DNA of 64,000 bases from Gallionellales bacterium GWA2_60_18 (GTDB lineage Bacteria > Pseudomonadota > Gammaproteobacteria > Burkholderiales > Gallionellaceae): the NCBI GenBank assembly GCA_001801105.1, contig MGWS01000006.1, positions 41,488 through 105,487 on the forward strand, in the 5' to 3' direction. The notes under the pieces are model-generated. The model ran no database searches. It saw only the letters and a list, made by a program, of their open reading frames with translations, and was not told where the DNA came from. Positions 28,359 to 38,028 of this stretch are shown piece by piece. Both the position numbers and the translations under genes were made by a program. Within the stretch, counting starts at the first letter, position 1, and every line of letters begins with the position of its first letter.

Positions 28359-29006
28359 TCAGCTTTGCGGCAGTAAGGCCAGAATGGTGGTGGTCGCACA
28401 GACACGATCGCCGATGCTGACTTTCACCGTCGCATCCGGCGGAAGGTACACGTCCACGCGCGAACCGAAGCGGATGAAGCCATAGCGCTGGCCGCGTGCC
28501 AGCGTGTCGCCGGGCTTGATGTAGCACAGGATGCGCCGCGCGATCAGCCCGGCCACCTGCACGAAGGTCACGATCTGCCCATCACCTGTTCTCAGCACGA
28601 CGGCATTGCGCTCGTTCTCGCTCGACGCCTTGTCCAGGTCGGCATTCACGAACCTGCCGGGGAAATACCGTACCGCTTGCACCGTGCCGTCGACCGGACT
28701 GCGGTTGGAATGCACGTTGAACACGTTCATGAACACGCTGACCAGGATCGCCTCGCGCTGAGCGTAAGGATCCTGCGTGCGCTCGACCTTGATGACGCGC
28801 CCGTCGGCGGGCGACAACATCGCGCCGGCCTGTTGCGGAACCTCGCGCGGCGGATCGCGGAAGAACTGCAACACGAACACGAAGATGATCCACAGCGGGA
28901 TCGACCAGCTCACGCACCAAGCGCTGGCGGCAAGCGCCAGCACCAGCGAGATCGCCAGGAACGGCCAGCCTTCGCGGGCGATGATGGGATGTGGATAATT
29001 AGTCAT
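28359..29006 (-). CDS. psd: Phosphatidylserine decarboxylase proenzyme (short form)
   Basis: 215 residues, the short (PSD-A-like) form. An N-terminal membrane segment ([18 protein letters not shown]) precedes [12 protein letters not shown] and the His motif [12 protein letters not shown]. The autocleavage site is the GS in [10 protein letters not shown], where the Ser becomes the pyruvoyl group. It converts phosphatidylserine to phosphatidylethanolamine. ATG 29006 ([16 protein letters not shown]) is the likely start; it lies at the edge of the palindromic spacer that separates it from ilvC. Confidence 0.95.
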   Translation of the reverse strand: MTNYPHPIIAREGWPFLAISLVLALAASAWCVSWSIPLWIIFVFVLQFFRDPPREVPQQAGAMLSPADGRVIKVERTQDPYAQREAILVSVFMNVFNVHSNRSPVDGTVQAVRYFPGRFVNADLDKASSENERNAVVLRTGDGQIVTFVQVAGLIARRILCYIKPGDTLARGQRYGFIRFGSRVDVYLPPDATVKVSIGDRVCATTTILALLPQS

Positions 29007-29101
29007 AGCTTGTAGCCCGTAGCGGGTAGCCGGTAGCTTCAACCCACCACCCTCTGCCGCAGGCAGAGGGTAGCTACAGGCAACAAGCTACCAGCCACAA
29101 G

Positions 29102-29104
<3 letters not shown>
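29006..29104. repeat. Intergenic inverted repeat (GTAGC type) between ilvC and psd
   Basis: Left arm 29006-29039 and right arm 29071-29104 are imperfect inverted copies built of GTAGC/GGTAGC words. A clean inner hairpin CCCTCTGCC/GGCAGAGGG (29050-29070) lies between them. The TAG stop codon of ilvC (29102-29104, minus strand) is in the right arm. Same style as 2736-2796. Confidence 0.75.
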
Positions 29105-30130
<1,026 letters not shown>

Positions 30131-30138
30131 TTAAAAAA

Positions 30139-30228
30139 TTAGTCGTTAGTCGTTAGTCGTTAGTCGTTAGTCGGCGTTGTCCGCTACGCGGGTTTAACTA
30201 CAAACTAACGACTAGCATCTAACGACTG
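30139..30228. repeat. TTAGTCG tandem array with inverted copies (ilvN-ilvC gap)
   Basis: Five perfect tandem copies of TTAGTCG (30139-30173). About 30 bp further on is an inverted arm with two degenerate copies (30205-30228). This can fold into a long hairpin in the ilv transcript. The sequence differs from the GTAGC-type spacers but the design is the same. Confidence 0.8.
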
Positions 30229-30234
30229 TTTTAT

Positions 30235-30726
30235 TTAAAGCTTCAAAATCCGGTCGCCGCGACCAATGCCCGATGCCCCGGTGCGCACGGTCTCCAGGAT
30301 CAGGTCATGTCCGACCGCTTCCAGAAAACTGTCCAGTTTGGCGCAGGTATCGGTCAGTTCGATGGTATAGGTGCGTTCCGACACGTCAATCACGCGCCCC
30401 TGGAAAATATCCGTCAGGCGCTTCAGTTCTTCCCGCGCATCGCCTTGCGCAACGACCTTGACCAGCATCAGCTCGCGCTCCAGGTGGTCGCCATCGCTCA
30501 GGTCCATCATCGCCGCGACATCCACCAGTTTGTTGAGCTGCTTGTTGATCTGCTCGATGATCGCATCCGAGCCGCTGGTGACGATGGTCATGCGCGACAG
30601 GGTCGGGTCTTCGGTCGGCGCCACCGTGAGCGACTCGATGTTGTAGCCGCGTGCCGAAAACAATCCCGCCACGCGCGACAGCGCACCGGCCTCGTTTTCC
30701 ATTAGCAGCGAAATGATATGCCGCAT
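30235..30726 (-). CDS. ilvN: Acetolactate synthase small (regulatory) subunit
   Basis: 163 residues. The N-terminal ACT domain (MRHIISLLMENEAGALSRVAG, ARGYNIESLTV, SRMTIV) binds valine for feedback inhibition. The C-terminal domain activates the catalytic subunit (LMLVKV, VEAVGHDLILETVRTGASGI-type ending). The gene starts 1 bp after the ilvB stop, so the pair is translationally linked. The length matches IlvH (about 163) better than the short E. coli IlvN; the ilvH name would be equally valid. Confidence 0.96.
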   Translation of the reverse strand: MRHIISLLMENEAGALSRVAGLFSARGYNIESLTVAPTEDPTLSRMTIVTSGSDAIIEQINKQLNKLVDVAAMMDLSDGDHLERELMLVKVVAQGDAREELKRLTDIFQGRVIDVSERTYTIELTDTCAKLDSFLEAVGHDLILETVRTGASGIGRGDRILKL

Positions 30727-30727
30727 A

Positions 30728-32437
30728 TTACAGATCCTCCGCCAGTATCACTTCGGACAAGCCCTTGCCGCCCGGCACCATGGGGAACACGTTCTCGGTC
30801 GGGTCGGTGCGGAAATCCATGAACACCAGATCGTCCTTGCGCGCGAATGCCTCCTTCAGCGCCGGCTCGACATCGGATGGCTTGTCGATACGCATCCCGA
30901 CATGCCCGTAAGCCTCGGCCAGCTTGACGAAATCCGGCAGCGCATCCATGTAGGATTCGGAATAGCGGTTGCCGTGGAAAAACTCCTGCCACTGGCGCAC
31001 CATGCCCAGATAACGATTGTTCAGCGCCACGACCTTGATCGGCAGGTGAAACTGCTTGCAGGTGGACAGTTCCTGAATGTTCATCTGGATGCTGCCTTCG
31101 CCGGTCACGCAAGCCACGGTCGCACCCGGATTGATCAGTTGCACGCCCATCGCCGCAGGCAGGCCAAAACCCATGGTACCCAGACCGCCCGAGTTGATCC
31201 AGCGGCGCGGCTTGTTGAACTTGTAGTACTGCGCCGTCCACATCTGGTGCTGCCCCACGTCCGAAGCGACGAACGCGTCGCCACCGGTGATCTCATGCAG
31301 CTTCTCGATGACAAACTGCGGTTTGATGATCTCGTCCGAATTCCGGTAACGCAGCCCGCCGCCCCTAGCGCGCCACTCATCCACCTGTTGCCACCATGCC
31401 GTCACGCCAGCGGGATCCGGCCTTTGCTTGCTGTTGCGCAACACCTCCAGCAATTCGTCCAGCACCAGCTTCAGGTCGCCGACGATGGGCAAGTCCACCT
31501 TGACGCGCTTGGCGATCGAGGACGGATCGATGTCGATGTGGATGATCTTGCGCGGCACTTCGGCAAAGTGCTCGACGTTGCCGATCACGCGGTCGTCGAA
31601 ACGCGCGCCCACCGCCAGCAGCACATCGCAGTGCTGCATCGCCATATTGGCTTCGTAGGTGCCGTGCATCCCGAGCATGCCGACGAACTGCTTGTCGCTG
31701 GCGGGATAGCCGCCCAACCCCATCAGCGTGTTGGTGCAGGGCGCGCCCAGCAGGTGCACCAGCTCCTTCAACTGCGCGGAAGCATCGGCCAGCACCACGC
31801 CGCCGCCGGCATAAACGACCGGTCGCCTGGCTTCCAGCAGCATCTGCACGGCATGCCGTATCTGCGTGCTGTCGCCCTTGCCCGGCGGATGATAGGAACG
31901 GATGTTCACGCTCGCGGGATATTCGAAATGCGCTTTCTGGTTCGACACATCCTTGGGAATGTCCACCAGCACCGGCCCGGGGCGTCCGGTGCGTGCCAGA
32001 TAGAAGGCCTTCTTGATGGTCGGCGCGATGTCCTTCGGGTCCTTGACCAGGAAATTATGCTTCACGCAGGGCCGGGTGATGCCCACCGCATCCACCTCCT
32101 GGAACGCATCCTCGCCGATCGCATAGGTGGGCACCTGTCCGCTGATGATGACCATCGGGATGGAGTCCATGTAGGCGGTCGCGATGCCGGTGACCGCATT
32201 GGTCAGCCCCGGCCCGGAAGTGACCAGCGCCACGCCCACCTGGTCGGAAGAGCGCGCGTAGCCATCGGCGGCGTGTACCGCTGCCTGCTCATGGCGCACC
32301 AGAATATGCTTGACCTTATCCTGCTGGAACAGCGCGTCGTAAATGAACAGCACCGCCCCGCCCGGATAGCCGAACACATATTCGACTTCCTCCTCCTGTA
32401 AACAACGGATGATTATCTCCGCGCCGGTCAACTCCAT
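30728..32437 (-). CDS. ilvB: Acetolactate synthase large (catalytic) subunit
   Basis: Thiamine diphosphate enzyme condensing pyruvate with pyruvate or 2-ketobutyrate, first common step to Val/Leu/Ile. 569 residues. The catalytic Glu is in EEEVEYVFGYPGG. The ThDP-Mg motif begins GEGSIQMNIQEL and ends near NNRYLGMVRQWQEFF. The FAD-dependent middle domain includes GARFDDRV. Start ATG 32437 (MELTGAEIIIRCL) with AGGG 8 nt upstream; 22 further upstream codons lack family similarity. Could equally be called ilvI. First gene of the minus-strand ilv-psd-pssA-leuA series. Confidence 0.97.
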   Translation of the reverse strand: MELTGAEIIIRCLQEEEVEYVFGYPGGAVLFIYDALFQQDKVKHILVRHEQAAVHAADGYARSSDQVGVALVTSGPGLTNAVTGIATAYMDSIPMVIISGQVPTYAIGEDAFQEVDAVGITRPCVKHNFLVKDPKDIAPTIKKAFYLARTGRPGPVLVDIPKDVSNQKAHFEYPASVNIRSYHPPGKGDSTQIRHAVQMLLEARRPVVYAGGGVVLADASAQLKELVHLLGAPCTNTLMGLGGYPASDKQFVGMLGMHGTYEANMAMQHCDVLLAVGARFDDRVIGNVEHFAEVPRKIIHIDIDPSSIAKRVKVDLPIVGDLKLVLDELLEVLRNSKQRPDPAGVTAWWQQVDEWRARGGGLRYRNSDEIIKPQFVIEKLHEITGGDAFVASDVGQHQMWTAQYYKFNKPRRWINSGGLGTMGFGLPAAMGVQLINPGATVACVTGEGSIQMNIQELSTCKQFHLPIKVVALNNRYLGMVRQWQEFFHGNRYSESYMDALPDFVKLAEAYGHVGMRIDKPSDVEPALKEAFARKDDLVFMDFRTDPTENVFPMVPGGKGLSEVILAEDL

Positions 32438-32474
32438 CACAAACACCCTGAATTTAGCAAAAAACGAACCGCGT

Positions 32475-32503
32475 AAGATAAAGGCTGGCCGCAGTTTGGT
32501 CAA
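32475..32503 (-). promoter_or_regulatory. Sigma-70 promoter of the ilvBN operon
   Basis: On the minus strand: TTGACC (32498-32503) and TATCTT (32475-32480) with a 17-nt spacer. The transcript would begin near 32468, about 30 nt before the ilvB ATG. No Leu/Val/Ile-rich leader ORF fits in that short leader. Confidence 0.5.
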
Positions 32504-32571
32504 CCTTTGCCGTGCAATCGGCAGGGTTTACGGCTATTTGCTACCATTCCGGAACGCCAAGGAGCCATAAC

Positions 32572-33141
32572 CTGTCTACCCCGCAAGAATTATCCCGATT
32601 TTTCGCCGACGTTGAGCGCCGCGCCTACAAGCAGGCCCTGTATGCCGTGCGCGACGAACATGCCGCATTGGATATCGTGCAGGATGCGATGATCAAGCTC
32701 GCCGAGAAATACGGAACCAGGCCCGTTGCGGAATTCCCGATGCTGTTCCAGCGCATTCTGCAAAACACCATCCGCGACCATTACCGAAGACAGAAGGTCA
32801 GGAATACCTGGACAACCCTGCTTTCCTCGCTGGGTACCAACGACGAAGGGGAAGAGCATGACCCGCTTGAAAGCCTGCGGGATGATGAAAACCAGACCGC
32901 GCCGGCCGCACCGGACGACTCACTGCAACAAAAACAGCTCATTGCGCTGATAGAACAGGCGCTTGCCCTGCTCCCGGCACGTCAACGCGAAGCCTTCCTG
33001 CTGCGTTATTGGGAAGGACTGGATACCAGCGAGACTGCTGCGGCGATGGGCTGCACCGAAGGCAGCGTAAAGACCCACTGCTCGCGCGCCACACACGCGC
33101 TGGCGGAATTCCTGAAGCAAAAGGGGGTAGCACCATCATGA
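32572..33141 (+). CDS. ECF-like RNA polymerase sigma factor
   Basis: 189 residues. Region 2 is ALYAVRDEHAALDIVQDAMIKLAEKY...FPMLFQRILQNTIRDHYRRQ, and region 4 is LLPARQREAFLLRYWEGLDTSETAAAMGCTEGSVKTH with a clear helix-turn-helix. It should direct RNA polymerase to a small regulon. Start: a perfect AAGGAG (32559-32564) is followed 7 nt later by CTG 32572, giving STPQELSRFF. No ATG fits, and the only upstream alternative, GTG 32512, lacks a ribosome site, so a CTG start is likely. Its stop overlaps the next start (ATGA). It diverges from ilvB. Confidence 0.87.
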   Translation: MSTPQELSRFFADVERRAYKQALYAVRDEHAALDIVQDAMIKLAEKYGTRPVAEFPMLFQRILQNTIRDHYRRQKVRNTWTTLLSSLGTNDEGEEHDPLESLRDDENQTAPAAPDDSLQQKQLIALIEQALALLPARQREAFLLRYWEGLDTSETAAAMGCTEGSVKTHCSRATHALAEFLKQKGVAPS

Positions 33142-33485
33142 GCAAGAACAACGAACCCTTCCGCCCGGAACGCATTACCGAGCTGCTGAACCACGCCGCA
33201 GAGCGGCTGGACGATGACACGCTCGCCGCCCTGCGCCAGGCACGCTCCGCCGCGCTGGAAAGACAGGCGCAGCATGAGCCGGCGTTTGCACTGAGCACGG
33301 AACATGGCATGCACTGGCTGCTGCCGCATACCGCCCGCCAATGGGCGGTCGCCGCGATCCTGCTGGCGGTGACGCTTGCCGGTGGAACAGGCTACTGGCA
33401 TCATGCGAACGAGCTTGAACTGACCCAGCTGGATGTCGCCATCCTGACCGACGAACTGCCCATGGAAGTTTTTGTGGATAGATGA
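33138..33485 (+). CDS. DUF3619-like single-pass membrane protein (possible anti-sigma partner)
   Basis: 115 residues. The N-terminal ~65 are polar and helical (ERITELLNHAAERLDDDTLAALRQAR). One membrane segment follows (WAVAAILLAVTLAGGTGYW), then a short acidic periplasmic tail. This matches DUF3619 proteins found directly after this sigma factor type. The position, translational overlap with the sigma gene and one-helix layout suggest an anti-sigma factor, but no zinc-binding or other anti-sigma motif is visible. It overlaps the next gene by 4 nt. Confidence 0.75.
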   Translation: MSKNNEPFRPERITELLNHAAERLDDDTLAALRQARSAALERQAQHEPAFALSTEHGMHWLLPHTARQWAVAAILLAVTLAGGTGYWHHANELELTQLDVAILTDELPMEVFVDR

Positions 33486-33856
33486 ACCGCGCAATCCCGA
33501 CCATCGCCGCATTCGCCCTGTCCTGCGCCCTGAGCGGCACGGCGGCCGCCGCGCCGCAACCTTGGCGCACCCTGATGCCATCCCAGCAGGAAGCGCTGGC
33601 GCCGATATCACAGTCATGGGAAAGTCTGCCCGAGGCGCAGCAACACCGGCTGCTGAAAGCCGCAGAACACTATCCCGGACTGACTCCCGAAGAGAAACAG
33701 CGCTTCCGCAGCCGTCTGGAAGCGTGGAGCCGGCTCACGCCCGAACAACGCCAGGCGGCGCGCGACAAATACCAGGCCTTCAGTCTGGTGCCGGAAGAAC
33801 ACCGCGAACAGGTGAAACAGATGGTCAGGGAAGAACAGGCCAGAAAAGGCAAGTAG
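33482..33856 (+). CDS. DUF3106-like exported protein
   Basis: 124 residues. A signal peptide (MNRAIPTIAAFALSCALSGTAAAA, cleavage near residue 24) precedes a highly charged helical protein with repeated Pro-bounded helices: SWESLPEAQQHRLL, HYPGLTPEEKQRF, SRLTPEQRQAA. The spacing resembles CpxP/Spy-like or DUF3106 periplasmic helical repeats. With the sigma factor and the DUF3619 membrane protein it forms a three-gene cistron, plausibly an envelope-stress sensing unit (inference). It is convergent with lptG, with 7 bp between stops. Confidence 0.75.
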   Translation: MNRAIPTIAAFALSCALSGTAAAAPQPWRTLMPSQQEALAPISQSWESLPEAQQHRLLKAAEHYPGLTPEEKQRFRSRLEAWSRLTPEQRQAARDKYQAFSLVPEEHREQVKQMVREEQARKGK

Positions 33857-33863
33857 TCGCGCG

Positions 33864-34940
33864 TCAGCGCCGTTCGGTCCACCAGATCAACCACATCCCC
33901 AGCAGCAGGAACAGGCCGGTCATCGCCGTGGCGCTGGCAAACGGCTGCCATTCGTTGAGCGCGCCCAGGCTGGCGAACAAGCGTCCGGCAAAGTGGAACA
34001 CCAGCCCCAGCACGATACCGAGGAAGATCATCGCCCCCACGCCGCCCGCACGCCGGTGGTAGGACGCGAACGGCAAGGCCAGCACCATCATCACCAGCAG
34101 GGCGAACGGATAAACCAGCTTGTTCCACATGGCGATCTCGTAGCGTGCGCTTTTCTGGCGATTGTCCTTGAGGTGCGCGGTGTACTGGTAAAGATCGTAG
34201 GCGGACATCTGTTCCGGCACCACCAGCAGCACGCTCAGGATGCCGGGGCTGAGCGCCGAGCGCCATTCCTGGCTCGGCGCCGCATTGATGGTGGTTCCCT
34301 GCCGGCTGAAACGCGTTTCCAGCACATCCTCGAGCTGCCAGCGCCCCTCACCGATGAAATTCGCCCGCTTGGCATTGGTGATCGTTTGCAGATGGTGCGT
34401 TTCGTCGAAGCGGTAGATATCGATATTCGACAAACTGGTATCCGGCATCACGTCCTTCACGTTCACGAAGCTGCGTTCATCCTTGGCCCACACGCCGGAG
34501 CGGAACTCCTTGAGCGACACCTGCGTGCCTTGAGCCTTCAGCCGTAGTTGCTGCGCCATACGCTCGCTCGGCGGCGCCAGCAATTCGCCGCAGACGAAAC
34601 TCAATACCACCAGCGGCAGCGCGATCCTGAACAGCGCACCGACCATCTGCCACAGCGACGCCCCGGAAGCGCGGAACACGGTCAGCTCCGAGCTGGCCGC
34701 CAGTTGCACCAAGGCGAAGATGGTACCCACCAGCACCGCCACCGGGAACAGCTCATAGATATGCCCGGGGACGGTCAGCAGCACGAACAGCAGCACATAG
34801 CCGAGATGGTACTGCCCCTGCCCCATCACGTTCAGCTCGTGGATCAGATCCAGAAAAGCGAACAGCATGAGCAGCGCGGCGAACACCAGCGCGATGCTGA
34901 GATAGATCTCGCGGCCGATGTAGCGCGTCAGCAGGTTCAC
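33864..34940 (-). CDS. lptG: LPS export permease LptG
   Basis: 358 residues, YjgP/YjgQ family. Six membrane helices, three at each end (LVFAALLMLFAFLDLIHEL near residue 20; LLVMMVLALPFASY and GLFLLLGMWLIWW near the end), with a periplasmic jellyroll of about 160 residues between. With LptF and the LptB ATPase it pulls lipopolysaccharide from the inner membrane and hands it to LptC. Start GTG 34940 (NLLTRYIGREIY), overlapping the lptF stop by 4 nt. Upstream ORF codons are frame-shadow of lptF. Confidence 0.95.
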   Translation of the reverse strand: MNLLTRYIGREIYLSIALVFAALLMLFAFLDLIHELNVMGQGQYHLGYVLLFVLLTVPGHIYELFPVAVLVGTIFALVQLAASSELTVFRASGASLWQMVGALFRIALPLVVLSFVCGELLAPPSERMAQQLRLKAQGTQVSLKEFRSGVWAKDERSFVNVKDVMPDTSLSNIDIYRFDETHHLQTITNAKRANFIGEGRWQLEDVLETRFSRQGTTINAAPSQEWRSALSPGILSVLLVVPEQMSAYDLYQYTAHLKDNRQKSARYEIAMWNKLVYPFALLVMMVLALPFASYHRRAGGVGAMIFLGIVLGLVFHFAGRLFASLGALNEWQPFASATAMTGLFLLLGMWLIWWTERR

Positions 34941-36076
34941 GGCTTCGCCCCCACCCGCCTGCGCAGCGAGAACAGCACCATGCGCCGGTAGAACATCAGC
35001 CCCGTGACGGCCAGCATCGCCGCATGGATGCCCCACAGCCCGACGCCGGGCGACAACCGACCCTGCCCGACCCAGGTGTTGGTCACGCTGATCATGTTGC
35101 TGTAGATCATGTACAGCACGATCGCCAGCAACAGGTTGAGCGAACGCCCGGCGCGCGGATTGACGAAGCCCAGCGGGATCGCGAGCAGGGCGAGGATGGC
35201 CGCGCTGATCGGCAGCCCGACGCGCCATTCCAGCTCGGCGATGTTCCAGGCGGTGCGGTCACGCCACAATTCCGGCGTGGACATGGTGCGCGCCCAAGGC
35301 TGGGCCTGTTTGGCCGGCGCACTGTCGATGCGTATCGCATAGCGCTCGAACTCGATGATGTTGTAATCGCGTTGCCCCGGTTTCCCCTCATAACGCGTGC
35401 CGTTGAGCAACACCAGGAAGCGATCGCCGTTCGGCATGGTCTCCTGCACCCCGTTGCTGGCCACCATCGCGCCCAGCTTGCCGTTCTGTTCGGACTGCAC
35501 GAAGATATTGCCGACGCGGTTCGATCCGGGGCTCACGTTCTCGACGAAATACACCCGGTCAGCCTGCTTCGACTCGCGGAACGTGCCCGGCGTGGCAGAT
35601 GCCACATCATCGCGGTTTTCCAGCCTGTGCTTGAACTCGTCGGCCTTCTGCAATGCCCACGGCGACAGCGCCAGGCTGAGCAGCGCGATCAGCGCCACGA
35701 CCGGCAGGGCATACCACATCACCGGGCGGATCCAGCGCGTCAGGCCGATCCCGGAACAGAACCACACCACCATCTCGCTGTCGCGATAACAGCGCGACAG
35801 GGTCAACAGGATGGAGACGAACAGACTGATGGAAAGAAGCACCGGCAGGTAATTCAGGGCACCGAAGCCCAGCAGCGCCAGCACCCCGTCCACGGCGATC
35901 CTGCCGCCGACCGCATCGCCCAGCAAACGGATCAGTTGCGTCACGACCACGATGCCCAGCAACACCGCGAACACCAGCAAACCATTGCTGACAAATTCGC
36001 TCACCAGCGCGCGATGAAAAATCCCGAAACGCAGCGGCTTTGACTTTATGCGGTCAGTTTGCAGATAATCGGGCAT
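34937..36076 (-). CDS. lptF: LPS export permease LptF
   Basis: 379 residues with the same layout as LptG: three helices, a periplasmic beta-rich domain (about residues 130-270, including DRVYFVENVSPGSNRVGNIFV), then three helices (AAILALLAIPLGFVNPRAG, LLLAIVLYMIYSNMI). Heterodimer partner of LptG in LPS transport. ATG 36076 is followed by MPDYLQTDRIKSKPLRFGIFHRA; a start further in (for example near the FHRALVSEF segment) would match the usual LptF N-terminus, so the first ~20 residues are uncertain. Divergent from pepA, which starts 39 bp away. Confidence 0.95.
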   Translation of the reverse strand: MPDYLQTDRIKSKPLRFGIFHRALVSEFVSNGLLVFAVLLGIVVVTQLIRLLGDAVGGRIAVDGVLALLGFGALNYLPVLLSISLFVSILLTLSRCYRDSEMVVWFCSGIGLTRWIRPVMWYALPVVALIALLSLALSPWALQKADEFKHRLENRDDVASATPGTFRESKQADRVYFVENVSPGSNRVGNIFVQSEQNGKLGAMVASNGVQETMPNGDRFLVLLNGTRYEGKPGQRDYNIIEFERYAIRIDSAPAKQAQPWARTMSTPELWRDRTAWNIAELEWRVGLPISAAILALLAIPLGFVNPRAGRSLNLLLAIVLYMIYSNMISVTNTWVGQGRLSPGVGLWGIHAAMLAVTGLMFYRRMVLFSLRRRVGAKP

Positions 36077-36115
36077 CGAAAGCGGGTCTTTTCAATATTT
36101 CATAAGGGGTAGCGC

Positions 36116-37603
36116 GTGGAATTTAGCATAAAACAAGGCAATCCGGCCAAGCTGAAAAGCGGCTGTATCGTGGCCGGCGTATACGAAGACGGCAAACTTT
36201 CGGCAGCGGCGCAATTGCTGGACAAGGCCGCGTCGCATCAACTGAGCGACCTCATCGCGCGCGGCGACATGAGCGGCAAAGCCGCTTCCACCCTGCTGCT
36301 GCACAAACTTCCCGGCGTCGTCGCCGAGCGCGTGCTGCTGGTCGGCCTGGGCAAGGCCGGCGAGCTGAACGGCAAGACCGGCATCGAGATCCTGGGGGCT
36401 GCATTCAAGGCCCTGTACGCCACGCCGGCCAAAGATGCCGCGCTGTTCATCGTCGATGACGGCGCCGGCAAGGATGTTGCGTGGTCGCTCAGGCAAGCTG
36501 TGTTCGCAGCTGTCGAACCAGCCTTCCGCGCCGACGGCCTGAAGAGCAAACCGGCCAAGGCCGCGACGCTGAAACACGTCGCCTTTGCCACGCTGGGCAA
36601 GCCTGCGGCATCCCTGAAGGACGTAATCGCACAAGCCGCCGCCATCGCGCGCGGCATGGAGCTGGCCAAGACACTGGGTAACCTGCCCGCCAACATTTGC
36701 ACCCCGACCTACCTCGCCGCCAAGGCGCTGGCGCTGGGCAAGGCACACAAGCGCATCAAGACCACGGTGCTGGAGACGAAAGACATGCAGAAACTCGGCA
36801 TGGGCTCATTCCTCGCCGTCACGCGCGGCAGCGAACAGCCCGCCAAGCTCATCACGCTGGAATACAAGGGCGCTGACAAGAAGCAGAAACCCGTCGTGCT
36901 GGTCGGCAAGGGCATCACCTTCGATTCCGGCGGCATCTCGTTGAAACCCGGCGCCGAGATGGACGAGATGAAATACGACATGTCGGGCGCGGCCAGCGTG
37001 CTCGGCACGCTGCAGGCCATCGCCGAGATGGGCTTGAAGCTCAACGTGGTCGGCGTCATTCCGTCCTGCGAGAACCTGCCGAGCGGCAAAGCCGTCAAGC
37101 CCGGCGACATCGTGACCAGTATGTCCGGCCAGACCATCGAGATACTCAACACCGATGCCGAAGGCCGCCTGATCCTGTGCGATGCGCTCACTTACTCGGC
37201 AAAGTTCGACCCGGACACCGTGATCGATATCGCCACGCTCACCGGCGCCTGTGTGATCGCGCTGGGCAATGTCGCCAGCGGTCTGTTCAGCAACGACGAC
37301 AAGCTCGCCGGGGAACTACTCGCAGCAGGTGCACAAGCGCACGACCGCGCCTGGCAACTGCCGCTGTGGGAAGACTACCAGCCGCTGCTGGACAGCAACT
37401 TTGCCGACATGGCAAACATCGGCGGCCGCGCCGGCGGCACCATCACCGCCGCCTGCTTCCTGTCGCGCTTCGCCAGGGACTACCGCTGGGCGCATCTGGA
37501 CATCGCCGGTACCGCATGGAAATCCGGCAAGGAGAAAGGTGCGACCGGTCGGCCGGTGCCGCTGCTGACGCAGTACCTGATCAATCGAACCGCCGCAAAA
37601 TAA
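36116..37603 (+). CDS. pepA: Leucyl aminopeptidase (M17)
   Basis: 495 residues. The hexameric, di-zinc cytosolic exopeptidase releases N-terminal Leu and other residues; PepA can also bind DNA in some bacteria. Catalytic domain motifs: VGKGITFDSGGISLKP (metal-binding Lys/Asp), MKYDMSGAASV and the M17 signature NTDAEGRL. Start GTG 36116 with AAGGGG (36104-36109) 6 nt upstream. The stop TAA shares its last base with the holC ATG (TAATG), so translation is coupled; the pepA-holC-valS order is widespread in proteobacteria. Confidence 0.97.
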   Translation: MEFSIKQGNPAKLKSGCIVAGVYEDGKLSAAAQLLDKAASHQLSDLIARGDMSGKAASTLLLHKLPGVVAERVLLVGLGKAGELNGKTGIEILGAAFKALYATPAKDAALFIVDDGAGKDVAWSLRQAVFAAVEPAFRADGLKSKPAKAATLKHVAFATLGKPAASLKDVIAQAAAIARGMELAKTLGNLPANICTPTYLAAKALALGKAHKRIKTTVLETKDMQKLGMGSFLAVTRGSEQPAKLITLEYKGADKKQKPVVLVGKGITFDSGGISLKPGAEMDEMKYDMSGAASVLGTLQAIAEMGLKLNVVGVIPSCENLPSGKAVKPGDIVTSMSGQTIEILNTDAEGRLILCDALTYSAKFDPDTVIDIATLTGACVIALGNVASGLFSNDDKLAGELLAAGAQAHDRAWQLPLWEDYQPLLDSNFADMANIGGRAGGTITAACFLSRFARDYRWAHLDIAGTAWKSGKEKGATGRPVPLLTQYLINRTAAK

Positions 37604-38028
37604 TGACCAAGGTGGACTTCTATACCGGCAGCGAGGACAGGCTGCGCACCGCCTGCCAGCTGAGCCACAAGGCGATGCAGAACGGCCTGCGCGTGCTGCT
37701 GCATGTGCCGGACGACGCCATCGCCGACAAGCTGGACAAGTTGCTTTGGCATCACCCCGCGACCGCCTTCATGCCGCACTGCCGCAGCCACGAAACGGAT
37801 GCCCCCGGCATGCCGGTGGTGATCGGACGCGACGAGAACTTTCCTCATTCCGAACTGCTCATCAGTCTGCATGACGAATGTGTGTCCTTCTTCAGCCGCT
37901 TCGAGCGCATCATCGAGATCGTCGGACTCGACGAGAACGATGCCCGGCTCGGGCGGTCGCGCTACAAGTTCTACCGCGACCGCGGCTACGAACTCAGCCA
38001 CATCGACCTCGCCGGTCTGCGCGGATGA
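37603..38028 (+). CDS. holC: DNA polymerase III subunit chi
   Basis: 141 residues. MTKVDFYTGSEDRLRTACQL at the N-terminus and the SRYKFYRDRGYELSHID ending are typical HolC. In the clamp-loader complex chi binds SSB's C-terminal tip (ssb is encoded at 13104). ATG 37603 overlaps the pepA stop, and the stop overlaps the next ATG (GGATGAGC). RNA coupling of pepA, holC, the coiled-coil protein and valS is therefore likely. Confidence 0.94.
   Translation: MTKVDFYTGSEDRLRTACQLSHKAMQNGLRVLLHVPDDAIADKLDKLLWHHPATAFMPHCRSHETDAPGMPVVIGRDENFPHSELLISLHDECVSFFSRFERIIEIVGLDENDARLGRSRYKFYRDRGYELSHIDLAGLRG

Noticed and set aside
30139..30228. Possible CRISPR array (TTAGTCG tandem copies)
   Set aside because: Repeat unit is only 7 bp with no spacers; it is a simple tandem repeat with an inverted partner.
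30713..32401. 562-codon plus-strand ORF opposite ilvB
   Set aside because: Shadow of ilvB in a GC-rich genome; His/Arg-rich without motifs.
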